Shown here: one piece after another, positions 32,421 through 43,468 of the stretch | Numbering within the stretch: position 1 is the first letter of the stretch | Layout of the letters: every line of letters begins with the position of its first letter | Source: Brachycybe producta | Taxonomy: Eukaryota > Arthropoda > Diplopoda > Playtdesmida > Andrognathidae | DNA length: 64,000 nucleotides | Direction: 5' to 3' | Assembly: GCA_036925085.1 (NCBI GenBank) | Contig: JAUPFP010000005.1 | Location: 1,626,001 to 1,690,000 of the forward strand | Made by a program: the position numbers and the translations under genes | The notes under the pieces: model-generated | What the model was told of the DNA's origin: nothing | Database searches by the model: none | Seen by the model: only the letters and a program-made list of their open reading frames with translations

Positions 32421-35400
32421 CTGAAAGAGAAGAAAAAAACAATAAGTAAACTCGTGTCAAATTTCTAACAAAATAGCTGTATTTTCTTTTTTTTACCTAA
32501 TTGCATTTGGATGTACATAGCTAACATAAGAGCTTGAATTGGAATTTCTGCACCAACCATTTTTGCTGACGTGTTCAACTAGATGCAAAATTCAAAATTA
32601 TTGCGTTAAACTTACGTTCTTTTGAGTTTGCATGCTCTACTCAATCTCGCCAACCTGTCGTAAACTTTCACTTGCATTATCAAGTTCACCTCGAACCGTG
32701 TAAGCAACCGTTAGATTGTACTGCATGATCATGCTAGCGATCGGAATCGAATTTGGAAACCATCCTATATATAAAAAAAGTATACGTTAATATTTTTTCG
32801 TTAACACGTGATTTAAAAAAGTCTGAAGTTACCACCTTTAACATTTGATGAATCCTGACTATTTGAGTCGTCGGTGCCATGAATTTTATCTTTATCATCT
32901 TTTTCCAATGTATGATTACCAAAAGACAAGTCACGTAAATTGGCAGGATCTAGTTGCTCAACTGCATCGGTGATCTTATCTAGGAGCACCATAGCTTCAC
33001 CTGCGTACATATGGCCGAGAAACCTATAAACAATGCATTTAGTTAAATATCCACATTACATATTACAAGAATGATAAAACTATGATTAGAAAGATCGCTA
33101 CACCTTCCAACGTAATGAAAAAATACGATCTTCATCAAAAAGTTCCCGGACTATCCCTTTAAAAAACAACTAGTTTATCTATAACACTAATAAATTCAAT
33201 TTAATTCAGTTCAACTCAGTACACCTGCAATCAGCTTAAAAGCCATGTGGCACCGGTGGGGGGATTGCTTTCGATCACAAATGATTGTCATTCAGGTAAA
33301 ACAAGACATCATTGTTAAGAGCCTAGATACACGTCCATCTTGTTGTTTTGAGCAGACAACAACGAGACAAATGTGCTCTTATAAGGTGTTACTAAACTTG
33401 CAAAAAATCGACTCACAATCGCTTAATTAAAATACAGTGAAGCACAAATGCAATAAAAAATAGTGTTCTTTACATGCTTGATTTATATAATTTTTAAAAA
33501 GGTCCTTCTATTTTTTAACAAGGTTCAAAATCGTTCGTTTTTTAACCCCATGTTAAATCCCATTGAATCAAAAACCATCCCACAAACATTTGAAAAACTC
33601 TCCTTAAAAACGATTTAGAACAATAACATGACGTTTCCTTTTCATAAATTTTGAAAAGGTCCTCTATTTTTAATAACGTTTAAAATCGTACATTTTTTAA
33701 CTCCATGTTAAGTCCGATAGGAGCAAAACACCGTCCCACAAACGTTAGAAGAACTCTTATTAAAATGATTTAAAACAACCCAACAAAATTAGCATGTACT
33801 TACACGAGTTTATTGCCTTCACGAAGATTCCTTTTTCGAAATTCTGAAAGGTCCTTCTATTTTTAAACAAGGTTCAAAATCGATCGTTTTTTTTAAGTCC
33901 ATGTTAAGTCCCATAGGACCAAAAAACCGTCACCCAAACATTTGAAGAACTCCCATTAAAAACGACTTAGAACAATCATAAAATAATTAGCACGTGTATT
34001 AATCTATTGGCTTCAGGATGTTTTCTTTTTGTAAGCATAACACGTGAAATTATTTTTCTATTAATTATGTGACTTGAAACCTGGAGAAAAAACGATACGC
34101 AGCGAGTACATTCGGAGATATTTTGAACTAAACGCTGTATCGAGGCTCTTAAATTGAAATCGTCCTAACAGAAGGATCAACTGGAAGAGAATTCCATAGT
34201 CTGATAGCATTGGGGGGGGGGGGGGGTTCTAGCCAGTTCTAGCCATTAATTATTTTAAAGTCTTTGAATGCCCATGTCTTCCCTCATGAGGATGTGTATT
34301 CAATAAGTCATTAAGTAGGGCAATATTATCATCTGCCAGTAAACGTCCATATTCAATGGTATCCAACTGCATAGTAGTCTTCTTGCACACATTGATACAC
34401 CAAAGACAGAACCTCTCCGATCAACTTTCGAAACTGCTCTGGGAAGTTGTTTTCTGAAAAAACTGTGGAGAATGTTCGTTGTTTCAGATTTAATTTCATT
34501 CACATGATCAAATCGGACCTCCTTTAATGATTTTCAATTTAGTACAAATCACATTTAGTTAGGTATGCAGGAATTTTCAATAAAAACAAGACAGTGTGTG
34601 GTGGGGGGGGGGGCGACAAACTGCCTTGTTTGTTTGACCAATGCTCACTACCTTGTCTGTTCGACAATTCTTCGCTAAAAAATAAATTCCCGTTTTCTTG
34701 CACCATCCGTACTCACCAAAATTAACTCCATACGATCTGTTGCCGTTTCTAAATTTCGAAATCGTGAAAGTACGTCGCTTTGACGATGTGAACGAAATTA
34801 AAAGCAAAAAAACGATTACCATTCTCAAACAACCTACTACAGAAGGACTTCCAGGAGTGCTTTCGAAAGTCGGGCAAGGAGACTACTTCAAAGTGGATAC
34901 CAATGAATAATGTCATGGATAAACCAGTTCCTTTTAAGAGTACCAATCCGAGAACTGTATGATTGCACTCGTATTATAAAAAAAAATTACTTGTGTGCTG
35001 CTGATATTTTAGGTTGGGCAAGTAACGTTTTTGCATAATGCAATGCCATTATAATGTCTCCAATACACAGGGCAACATAAGCACTCGATGCAAGAATTGA
35101 ACATCTGCCAAATTGTAAATCCATATCATTTATTAATCCCGGTTGAAATTAATTATATATTTGAGTTTTAATTTGCCGTAGAGCGGAAATCTCTGAAGAC
35201 TTCATCGGATTTCCTGGAGGAACAGAAGTGAGGGCCATTCCTTCCAAAGCAGTATTACTTTCCGATTCTTCCGAAGGTTTTGACGTCGATGTCGACGATG
35301 ACGATGCCACGGTTGTCGGAACTGAATCTTCCGGTAGTAGCTGCAAAGCGTTACGAAGGCAGATAGCAGAAAATTCCAATGTTGGCAATGGCATTGCAGA

Positions 35401-36679
35401 TAAGTGAACTTCCTGGCTATTGTATTTAACAGAATATAAAACTTGCAAGATATATTTTTCTTCTTTTTAACGCTTGGTCATTCCATATGAAATCAACACG
35501 CCTCACAATCTTGACCATCTTCGATTTTTATAAAATTTTATACACGTGTACCCCTAGTAACTGGCAAACATGAGATTCTAAATTTTTTTTGCTATATCTG
35601 TTAGTTTAAAAGTTATACACGTGCAAACTCTGGCAAAATTTCAGTTACCACATTTCATAAAAAAAATCATATCTCGGTAACCGTCTCTCTTCTAGCAATA
35701 ATTATCTTAAAACTGAGTATTGACTGTTTTAGTTGCTCTTGATTCGTAAATATTGTGTCCAGGTAAAGACGGTCATTTGGTTGCTATATTTAAAGGTGTT
35801 TTATTTCGATCTTGTCTAGCAATAGCATAGGCCAAAAAATAGCGAAGTATAGGGGCAAAGTCCATGGGGATTTAGGGTGCATTAACTTTAGTTTTTTCAT
35901 TTTATCGAATAATAGTAGGCGTAAATATTTTAATTTTACCCCTCTTTTGCTCTTTTAGAGTAACGTTTGTACGTTAAATTGGGGGGGGATTTTTAGTATG
36001 TGTTAGTTAACCAGCTATATTGATGACGCATTTCTCAGGCAGGTTTTGGACTAAATTGTCCCTATGTCATAGGCCCGCTTGTCAACTTGCGGAGTTATTA
36101 TTAAAATTCAAACATCAATACGTTTACCTCATTCGTTTAATAATAGATTCTAAAATGCTTTCGATTTGTTCGTTTACCTTAGTTGGTGCGGTTTATTAAT
36201 GTAAGGTACCAAAACGAATTTCCGATGAGGTCCAGCACCAATATGAGGACGTACTATGTCCTTTTTTCGCTCCTTCAGATGAAAATCAGCTTCATTATCC
36301 TAAATAATAGGCAGATATATTAAATGCAAAAGCCCATTGTGTTTGATAAAATGAAATTCCTTTCAACTGACAGGTTTATGGACTTTAATGCAACATTCCG
36401 CAAGTCGTAACCAAAGCCTTGGATTAGTGTGATACACTTGGACAGCTTCAATGAGACAATCAAAGGCCTCTTGCGGCCTTTTAGCATGAAGAAGTTCGAT
36501 TCCCATGTTGTACAGAAGTTCGTAACGAACGTTGGCTCCAATTGTGTACACCGGACGCCCATTTATACCTACAAATAAAGAAAAAAAAACTTAAATTGCA
36601 GCAAGCGCATACATGTTCATTGTGCAGTTATTACATTTCGTTTGCATTCAGTCTAATTTTAGTCAATTAAAACTGGGAC

Positions 36680-36736
<57 letters not shown>

Positions 36737-36808
36737 ATGTATGTGTGTATGTATGTGTGTGTGTATGTGTGTGTGTATGTGTGTGTGTATGTGTGTGTGT
36801 ATGTGTGT

Positions 36809-36871
<63 letters not shown>

Positions 36872-39800
36872 TGTGTATGTATGTGTGTATGTATGTGTGT
36901 ATGTATGTGTGTATGTATGTATGTATGTATGTATGTATGTATGTATGTATGTATGCATGTATGTATGCATGTATGTATGCATGTATGTATGTATGTATGT
37001 TAAGTTTTTAAAAGTCTTTGTCTGACCCTCCCATGTTGTTCTATTATGTATAAAATTATGTTGTGCAAAGTTATATTACAGTCAAGCAATATTTAGGGGT
37101 AGCTCAATGAATATGAAATTCTTTATTTTTTATGATTTTTCTCTATTATTGCAGGTAAAGTGAAAAATTAATAGTTATGGCTACTGCAACCAGAAAAACC
37201 AATACTTTATGGCTTATTGGGCCAGAAGAGACCTCTATCAAGGGATCAAAGTTACCCTCTAATAAACAAGTGCTCAGTGTATTTTTTATCACCACCGAAC
37301 CTTAAAAAAGACAATCCGTGAAAGTTCCCGTAGTGCTGTAAAAGAAGCTGCAGTATTTTTGGAAAAAGCCTGGATTCCCATAAGACATGAACAGGATTGT
37401 GTTAAGAAGACAGAACAGCTTCATGAGAAGTGGGTCAAACTGAAAAAAAAATTGTAATAGGAAAAGTGCTGTTCAGCAAAGTCATGAGAGTCAGTTTAAA
37501 GATGACCTCGATAATTTATTTGACATTGCTCATAAGGATGCCCTCACAATGATTACTATTCTAGAAGACAAGTATTTTCTACTTGCACAGAGAGAAAAAG
37601 GTCGGCTTCCTGTGATTGTTTCAGGTTTTAGGTGTTAACCAGCTTCTAGGTGTGCCTAAGTTGCAGGCAGGCACTGGGGGTGTCAGGCAACTGCTGTTGC
37701 AGATTTCCTTAAAGAATGGGATGTTGTCGATCAAGTGAAAGCTATGTGCTTCGATACCACATTTAGCAACACAGGTCACAGAAATGGAACTTGTATTCTG
37801 TTAGAGCAGAAATTGCAGAAGGATCTTCTGTACTTTTCATGTCGTCACCATATCTTAGAACTTGTTCTTGCTAGTGCATTTAATGAAGCCATGGGTTGTA
37901 CCTTTTCTGGCCCTGATGTAACCATATTCAAGCGATTCACGCAATTCTGGGTTAAAATAGATCAGTCATCTTACATGTCTTTAGACAGCAGTGAAACTGT
38001 ACAGCTTGTGATGAAAGATGAAAAAGACAATGTCATTGAATTCTGTACTAACCAGCTTCAACAAACTGACACTAAAATCAGAGATAATTACAGAGAATGT
38101 TTAGAATTAGCTATTATCTTTCTGGGAGGTACACCACCACGAGGTGTGCGATTTTTAGCCCCTGGGGCTCTACATCATGCAAGATGAAAGTCCAAAGCAA
38201 TATACTCACTAAAAATGTGGCTGTTTCGTAACCAGTTTACTCTCACTGCAAGAGAAAAAAAAGGACTATGCAACATATGTGTCTTTCTTGTTTATGTCTA
38301 CATCAAGGCTTGGTTCACTGCCCCACTTCCCATCACTGCAGCTTTCAATGATCAACAGCTTCTGCAAAAGCTTAGAGATTATAAAAAAATCAATCCTTCA
38401 ATATCCAATGTTACTTGCAAGAAATTTGAGGGACATTTTTGGTACTTAAGTGAGGAACTAGTTGGATTGGCATTTTTTGATGACAGTGTGCCAATCAAAT
38501 CAAAACAGGCAATGCTAAAATATCTTTATGAAAAGGAAGGTGCAGATCAGCCTCTGAAGAGAATCCAAAAATACCAGTGGCTCCGTTAATATGAGAATAG
38601 AAGACTTTGTATTGAAGAAGACTTTGTATTGAAGAACTCAATGCACTTGTTTGACCATCTTGGCATTTCCAAAAGGTTCTTAGAACATGATCCAAAGATA
38701 TGGCATCTGCGAGAAGACTACAAGCAAGCTAAGGATATCATAAAACATTTACAAGTTGTGAATGACAATGCTGAAAGAGGTGTGGCATTGATGAAAGAGT
38801 ACAATCCAATATTAACAAAAAATGAAGATCAGAAACAGTATTTGCTTCAAGTTGTGAAAGAACATTCTAGTCGTTATCCAGATTGCAAAAAGACTACATT
38901 AGCTACTTTGTAGTCATTACATGTTTGGTCCAATGTTAATAAAATGTGCATAAATTACATTGTTGTGTTTTAATTGTAACTTATGTATACAAAATAGTTC
39001 ATTCTAATTATTTCAATATTAGTGACACTAGATAAACAATGGTATATACATTTTAGGAGAATACATAATGATTACGCTATTACGAAAACTTTGAATTCAT
39101 TGAGCTACCTCTAAATATCAATTAAAATTTATAAACTTTTATGTAGACTATTTTTTTGGTTGGGAGAACAATTCTGGGGGGTCAGAACATGAAATATTTG
39201 CATTTAAAAATTACCATATATATCAAGGGACCACCCTAATATATATATATATATATATATATACACAAAACTAACTGCACAAGTCGTGTTTTTTTTCTAA
39301 CTAAAGGACTTACCATGCTCTGTTTTGCATAATTGCTTAATTGTGTTGTCGTTTTCTTGCAATGCTTTTTGAAAATAAAAGCAACCAAGATTGTGACGTC
39401 CCAAGTGAAAGTGTATGCAGCCCATGTTATTATAGAAGAAAACGGCGAGGTTATCGCCAGTCTCGGCGAATGATCTTGGCTGCATGGAGACTGTATTCAA
39501 CACTTTCATAGATTTCCGCCAGTTCCCACGTATGTATTCTAAATTCGCTTTAAAATAGACCAACGAAGGGTTCTGCAAAAGATAAAGGTTGTTTGCTATA
39601 GCATATGTCCAGACAGCATTTAGCCAAAAAACATTCAATTGTAGTCAAGCAAAAAAGTTTAGAGTCGGTCAAAGTATTCATTGGAGTGATATCAAATCAC
39701 TTCAGTTTCAAGAGGCTACATCACAGAATTACTTCAAAAAAATTTCCACAAAGAGCGCTAGCATCGTTTTTCTATTGAGCCCATAGACCCAATGTTAAAG

Positions 39801-42662
39801 AAAAAGAGTTAATTTTTTTTAACTACACAGTCGCGGCAATATGTTTATTTTCGATATTTTAAGTTGTCCAAAATAAAGTTTTCAAAGTGCAATGTGCACC
39901 TTAAATATATGCTGATCAAATGATAGAATGACAAAAAAATTGGTAAGTGCGGTTATATTTTTAAAAACTATTTCAAAATCGCGAATTTCTAACTCATGTT
40001 AAATTCCATTCAGTAGGCCTAAGAAAAAAATCATCCATTAAAATGCTCATAAAAATATCTAAAAATAATTTTAAAAAACCACATGCTGATTTTTTTCTGT
40101 TTTTTTTTTTTTAAATTATATTTTACGTATTTTTACGTGGGTGTAACTATGTATGTGACATATTAATACTCTAAAAAACTTTCTAAAGGGTGTGACGTTA
40201 TATTTTTGAGTTTTTGTTTTTTATGGGATGCATGGTCATTCCATGGGCTAATTATTCATTAATTACTTTTTGCTATTTGGCAAATTTCGGAGATGTGTGT
40301 GCTTATTACGAATACAACCCCAGAAGTGATTGTTCTTTAAGATTACCTCTTTATATAACCATTCAAAGCCTGGATACAGCATTTAGTTTAAAATTGCTCC
40401 GAATGTAGGCGCTGCGATCGTTTTTGATTTAAAAACTTGTTTTTATCGTTTTTTTCTCCAGGTTTGAAGTCACATAATTAATAGAAAAATAATTTCGCGT
40501 GCTAAACTTATAAAAAGGAAACATTGTGTAGCCAATAGATTAATGCACGTACTCATTTTTACGTGATTGTTCTAAGTCGTTTTTAATGGGAGTTCTCCAA
40601 ATGTTTGGGTGACGGTTTTTTGGTCCTATGGGACTTAACATGGAGTTAAAAAAACGATCGATTTTGAACCTTGTTTAAAAATAGAAGGATTTTTCAAAAT
40701 TTCGAAAAAAAGAATCATCATGAAGGCAATAAACACATGTGAGTAGGTGCTAATTTTTTTTGGTTGTTCTAAATCATTTTAAATTTTTAATGAGAGTTCT
40801 TCTAACGTTTGTGGGACGGTGTTTTGCTCCTATGAGACTTAACATGGAGTTGAAAAATGTAAGATTTTAAACGTTATTAAAAAAATAGAAGGACCTTTTC
40901 AAAATTTATAAAAATGAAACATCGTGAATACACGAAAGTATGTGCTAATTATTTTGTTATTGTTCTAAATCGTTTTTAACGAGTTTTTCAGATGTTTGTG
41001 GGACGGTTTTTGATCCAATGGGATTTAACATGGGGTTAAAAAAGCGAGCGCATAAAGAACAATACATTTTATTGCATTTTGCACTTTAATGTATTTTAAT
41101 TGCGCGATTGTGAAGCGATTTCTTGCAGTTTTAGTAACACCATATAATACTCATTTGTCTCGTTGTTGTCTGCTCAAAACAACAAGATGGACGTGTATCT
41201 AGGCTCTTAATAAATATAAACGATTCAACCCTGTCCATGACCATGACATCATTCTGAGTTGCCTTTAGTGAAACATATTTTAGCTATTGGTTATGTTGGC
41301 GTATTTTCACTAGAAGTTCAATGGGATTCTATGGTAAAACTAATAATCAAGACTCACCAATCCAGTAATGTTCAACAAGCTTTTTATTTCCCTCTTGCAA
41401 CCTTTCGAAGAGCGCAACAACAGATAGCAACGTGTCTTGTATTGTTGCAATCGAAGTCTGCATTCATCTTTATTCTCGGTTTCTTTTTTTTCTGAGTCAT
41501 TTGAATGGTGACTCTCGCTTTTTTCCCTTTCCGTTACCGAGCGCACTTTACCAACACTATCGGCTGATTGTTTATCGCACAGCAGATTCTCAATGAAGCC
41601 GACCATTCCTAATGCCTTTTCTGGTTGGAAAGTACAAAGATAAAGCTCCAACAAAAGGAAACAGACATTTTTCGCCAAAGTTTCTTCTAAAATGAAAATA
41701 ACAATAACATAAGTGAGAACGAATATTAAACTTACAAGATTTGATACTATACCAAGGGGTTCGAGAAATTGGAATACTTTGTCCAAAATGATCAGTGCTG
41801 CGTTGTATTGGCGCAAGTGGTACAGAATGACAGCCTGATTGTAGTAGTAGACGCAGTGCTCGACATCGTCTAGTGAGTCTACATCGTCGAGATTCACACC
41901 TATCTATAACAAGAATGATAATGTTTTAATGAAGGTGAACCGCATGTTTTAAGCACCAGTATCAAGGCTCCAGTTGTTACACAAAGTGAAACAATGTCCA
42001 ATGACATTCTTTATAAACAGTGATGCATTTGATGCTGATTAACAAGTTAACATCATTTAATTGACTAATAATATGGAATTGGATTATTTTATATCATTTT
42101 TAACTTTTTAATAGTCAAGAAATTTCACACGCATCTTACGAGGCTACCTCGCAAAATCACTTCGAAACATCTCCACAAAGAGAACTAGCATAGTTTTGAC
42201 TAGGGATTAGCCATTCGAATCCCACGAATAAATGAAATAATATTAAATATTAAATTATTAATAATAATAAAAAAAACAGTATAGCACTATGTCGCCACAA
42301 GGTGATATTGGTGGTCCGGGTACCACCGAAATTGCAACAATCCCCGTTTTTTTTGTTAGTGAACGCTTCTATTAGCCGTCCATGGAGTTAAAACTAATTT
42401 TACCAGTTTTTTTACGGTTAGCATTCGAAAGACGAAAAAAGCGAAAAGATTCGAGTTATCGAATCTCGAATATTTTTTAAGATTAAGCCAGGTCTGTGTG
42501 TGTGTGTGTGTGTGTGTTGATTAACGCTGTAAAATTTATATAAATTTAAATGAATAAATGAACCGCTTTTTTTCTCAAGGTCAGCTATATGTTGCACACT
42601 CCCCATCCAAGAACCCCATGATATTAAATTGGAGCGGGGAAAGGGTTGGAAAGTGTAGAGGG

Positions 42663-42703
<41 letters not shown>

Positions 42704-43468
42704 GTGGAGGGGGAAAAAGTGGGAGGGGGTGACTGAAATTGGAATGAAAGGAGTAAAAAAGGAACAAACGACGCGCATGCGCACACCAGAGAAAATGAAA
42801 CTCATTTTCTCTTTCAAATATAAAAAAGGGGAGGGGATAATAGTAGTAAAATTAAACTAAAATTAATCATGGGTAATTGTGCCCATCATTAGAATTTCTT
42901 CTGCTCCACTCTTTTATGAACGTCATCAATTTCTAATTGGTTTGTTACTTGGTCTGACGTCATAAAAGGGCCGAGGAAAAGAAATTCTAATGCTGGGCAC
43001 AATTGCCTGTGAATTTGGCTCCCGTCATTTATGACTGGTTACCCCACTAGTTTTTTAAGATTAGCAGAACTTGCGGACTCGAATGTCCCATCCCTAGTTT
43101 TATTTATGTAGGTCTGTAAAATAAAATACATAAGTGAATCCCCAGGCAGACAAGTAAATAGACACCTTTACGAATTAAATGGTTAGCACTACCTGGTTGC
43201 AAACGTGTAGCAAGTTCTTCTTGAACTCATCGGTTCGTTTGAAGTCGGACAAGTAGTACTCAACTACAGCTTTGTTGTGAAGCACTTTGGGATCGTTCGG
43301 TCGTCCGGTTGCCAACTTCAGAACGTGTTGAATGGCCGCGATGTAACTTCCGGACTTGAAGTCTTCTCCACTCATTCGACCCAACTCCCTTTGTTCAGAT
43401 GTCAGAGAAAACTGAAGTCCGCTCGAATTAGACTCCACTTTTTCGCCGTCCGATTCTTTATCACCCAT
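32365..43468 (-). CDS. CNOT10: CCR4-NOT transcription complex subunit 10 (12 coding exons)
   Basis: Twelve minus-strand exons join in phase to 714 codons plus stop, close to the roughly 740 residues of vertebrate CNOT10. Recognisable blocks along the protein include [20 protein letters not shown], the [15 protein letters not shown] segment, [14 protein letters not shown], a [20 protein letters not shown] repeat, [29 protein letters not shown] and [10 protein letters not shown]. These are the TPR-like helical repeats of the family. CNOT10 pairs with CNOT11 and docks on the N-terminal part of CNOT1 in the cytoplasmic deadenylase complex that shortens mRNA poly(A) tails. Exons: 43193-43468, 41753-41903, 41358-41686, 39314-39572, 36372-36568, 36178-36299, 35159-35416, 34991-35104, 32833-33023, 32655-32764, 32497-32578, 32365-32420. 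The ATG at 43468 begins [10 protein letters not shown]. One intron (35105-35158) is AT-AG. Confidence 0.95.
32497..32578 (-). CDS. CNOT10: CNOT10 exon 11
   Basis: Acceptor CATCTAG, donor TTAG|GTAAAA, phase 0 to 1. It encodes [17 protein letters not shown], matching the conserved PPEAILLAVYLEL block. Confidence 0.9.
32655..32764 (-). CDS. CNOT10: CNOT10 exon 10
   Basis: Acceptor TATATAG, donor CAG|GTTGGC, phase 1 to 0, after a 68-bp intron. It encodes a TPR-like repeat ([20 protein letters not shown]). Confidence 0.9.
32833..33023 (-). CDS. CNOT10: CNOT10 exon 9
   Basis: Acceptor GTTTATAG, donor GGTG|GTAACT (an in-phase alternative lies 3 bases upstream), phase 2 to 1. It encodes [20 protein letters not shown] and an acidic Asp/Lys/Ser-rich loop. 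Confidence 0.9.
33188..34345 (-). pseudogene. LINE 3' fragment in CNOT10 intron 8, split by a MITE
   Basis: 33188-33318 and 34149-34345 are the reverse complement of the LINE 3' end (AGCTTAAAAGCC, TCATTCAGGTAAAACAAGAC; then CAACTGGAAGAGAATTCCAT). Family A copy 3 is inserted between them. A 16-G run lies at about 34212-34227. Confidence 0.7.
33319..34148 (+). mobile_element. TTAA-flanked MITE, family A copy 3
   Basis: Flanked by TTAA (33315-33318 and 34149-34152). The LINE target without insertion reads ATTATTAAATTGAA elsewhere in the window, so the TTAA duplication is visible directly. It has three internal ~190-bp units (about 33500, 33655 and 33848). Confidence 0.85.
34346..34915. pseudogene. 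Two inverted mariner transposase C-terminal remnants
   Basis: On the minus strand (about 34503-34346) [14 protein letters not shown] resembles the end of mariner transposase. On the plus strand (about 34650-34909) FFAKK, a stop, then [16 protein letters not shown] and [11 protein letters not shown] match the HPPYSPDLAP...RRFDD-EI region, which includes the last catalytic aspartate (D in PYDL). Both are broken. Confidence 0.7.
34991..35104 (-). CDS. CNOT10: CNOT10 exon 8
   Basis: Acceptor TTTGGCAG, donor CACAA|GTAATT, phase 2 to 2. It encodes [20 protein letters not shown] and the LLAQPK segment. Confidence 0.9.
35105..35158 (-). other. 54-nt CNOT10 intron with AT-AG ends
   Basis: The sequence between conserved exon blocks contains no GT near its 5' side. 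Phase and homology place the boundaries at AT...AG. The donor does not match the U12 consensus. It also holds in-frame stops, so it must be removed. Confidence 0.6.
35159..35416 (-). CDS. CNOT10: CNOT10 exon 7
   Basis: Acceptor ATACAATAG gives the required phase 2 entry; a nearby TTGCAAG acceptor would break the frame. It encodes [18 protein letters not shown], then a serine-rich linker. The donor is not GT: homology requires joining after CTCAAAT to the next exon across an intron that begins ATATAATT. Confidence 0.8.
35417..36177 (-). other. CNOT10 intron 6
   Basis: 761 bp, AT-rich, without recognisable element ends. It contains a short G run near 35981. Confidence 0.6.
36178..36299 (-). 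CDS. CNOT10: CNOT10 exon 6
   Basis: Acceptor TATTTAG after a 72-bp intron, donor CTAAG|GTAAAC, phase 0 to 2. It encodes a charged linker with [20 protein letters not shown], matching the conserved G-G-HRK-VL block. Confidence 0.9.
36372..36568 (-). CDS. CNOT10: CNOT10 exon 5
   Basis: Acceptor ATTTGTAG, donor CCT|GTCAGT (weak consensus), phase 1 to 0. It encodes [20 protein letters not shown] and the following repeat. Confidence 0.95.
36684..37000 (+). repeat. Compound microsatellite (TA)n(TG)n(TGTA)n
   Basis: About 24 TA units, then TG-rich and TGTA units to 37000, nearly all alternating purine/pyrimidine. Long open frames in every phase are an artefact of the repeat. It directly abuts the hAT-like copy at 37001, whose left end is missing. 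Confidence 0.95.
37001..39246 (+). mobile_element. hAT-like transposon, copy 1 (in CNOT10 intron 4, minus the left end)
   Basis: Very similar to the copy at 45389-48167, but the left terminal repeat is replaced by microsatellite and about 540 bp of the coding region is deleted. The right end GGACCACCCTA (to 39238) abuts ATATATAT, so the target was probably an AT microsatellite. Confidence 0.85.
37177..38913 (+). pseudogene. hAT-like transposase, copy 1, deleted and frameshifted
   Basis: Same start (ATG at 37177) as copy 2. An early frameshift follows, and a deletion joins the position after GAAAAAGGTCGGC to TTCCTGTGATTG. The catalytic segment 37735-38187 keeps [18 protein letters not shown] and the following region. 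Here the reading frame from the APG-LHHAR block into the next segment lacks the 2-base insertion seen in copy 2 but has a stop (TGA) instead of the conserved tryptophan codon. Confidence 0.8.
39247..39313. other. Short AT-rich intron segment next to exon 4
   Basis: TA repeats continue for about 20 bases past the hAT copy and then unique intron sequence runs to the exon 4 donor. Confidence 0.5.
39314..39572 (-). CDS. CNOT10: CNOT10 exon 4
   Basis: Acceptor CTTTTGCAG, donor CATG|GTAAGT, phase 0 to 1. It encodes [20 protein letters not shown] and [18 protein letters not shown]. Confidence 0.95.
39712..40110 (+). mobile_element. MITE family B copy 5 (left half)
   Basis: Starts GAGGCTACATCACAGAATTA after TCAA (degenerate TTAA). 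Landmarks follow in order up to about 40090, then the element is truncated. It lies in CNOT10 intron 3. Confidence 0.6.
40366..41206 (-). mobile_element. TTAA-flanked MITE, family A copy 4
   Basis: Inverted relative to copies 1-3. The right flank is TTAA (41207-41210), the left flank TTCA. It has three internal ~190-bp units. It lies in CNOT10 intron 3. Confidence 0.75.
41358..41686 (-). CDS. CNOT10: CNOT10 exon 3
   Basis: Acceptor ATTTTAG, donor TTG|GTGAGT, phase 1 to 0. It follows a 66-bp intron that is open in frame, so an unspliced read would not stop immediately. It encodes [19 protein letters not shown] and [12 protein letters not shown]. Confidence 0.95.
41753..41903 (-). CDS. CNOT10: CNOT10 exon 2
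   Basis: Acceptor TTATAG, donor CTTG|GTATAG, phase 0 to 1. It encodes [20 protein letters not shown], the most conserved stretch of the family. Confidence 0.95.
42140..42200 (+). mobile_element. MITE family B fragment (copy 6)
   Basis: GAGGCTACCTCGCAAAATCA and CTCCACAAAGAGAACTAGCA. It is cut short by the family F insertion at 42201. Confidence 0.6.
42493..42518 (+). repeat. (GT)n microsatellite
   Basis: About 12 GT units adjoining the family G sequence. Confidence 0.9.
42664..42701 (+). repeat. (GA)n microsatellite
   Basis: About 18 GA units inside a purine-rich segment (about 42640-42740). Confidence 0.9.
42872..43006. mobile_element. Small palindromic MITE, family L
   Basis: Arms AATTGTGCCCATCATTAGAA and TTCTAATGCTGGGCACAATT are reverse complements with one or two differences and extend for about 30 bases. 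The total length is about 135 bp. Confidence 0.6.
43193..43468 (-). CDS. CNOT10: CNOT10 exon 1
   Basis: Starts at ATG 43468-43466 and ends CAG|GTAGTG in phase 0. It encodes an acidic, serine-rich start and the first helical repeat ([24 protein letters not shown]). Confidence 0.9.

Larger units (their letters stand above)
42193..43104. mobile_element. hAT-like MITE, family F copy 3, with nested insertions
   Basis: Ends TAGGGATTAGCCATTCGAAT (42201) and TCGAATGTCCCATCCCTA (43096), with partly matching 8-bp flanks (GTTTTGAC/GTTTTATT). From about 42487 to 43057 the interior is a family G copy (minus) that itself holds GT and GA microsatellites and the palindromic element at 42872-43006. It lies in CNOT10 intron 1. 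Confidence 0.6.

Noticed and set aside
35417..35443. TTGCAAG acceptor for CNOT10 exon 7
   Set aside because: It leaves the wrong phase after exon 6; ATACAATAG at 35417 fits phase and homology length.
36613..37025. Long open frames rich in Cys-Val-Tyr or His-Thr on both strands
   Set aside because: They arise from the (TA)(TG)(TGTA) microsatellite, which lacks stop codons in several frames.
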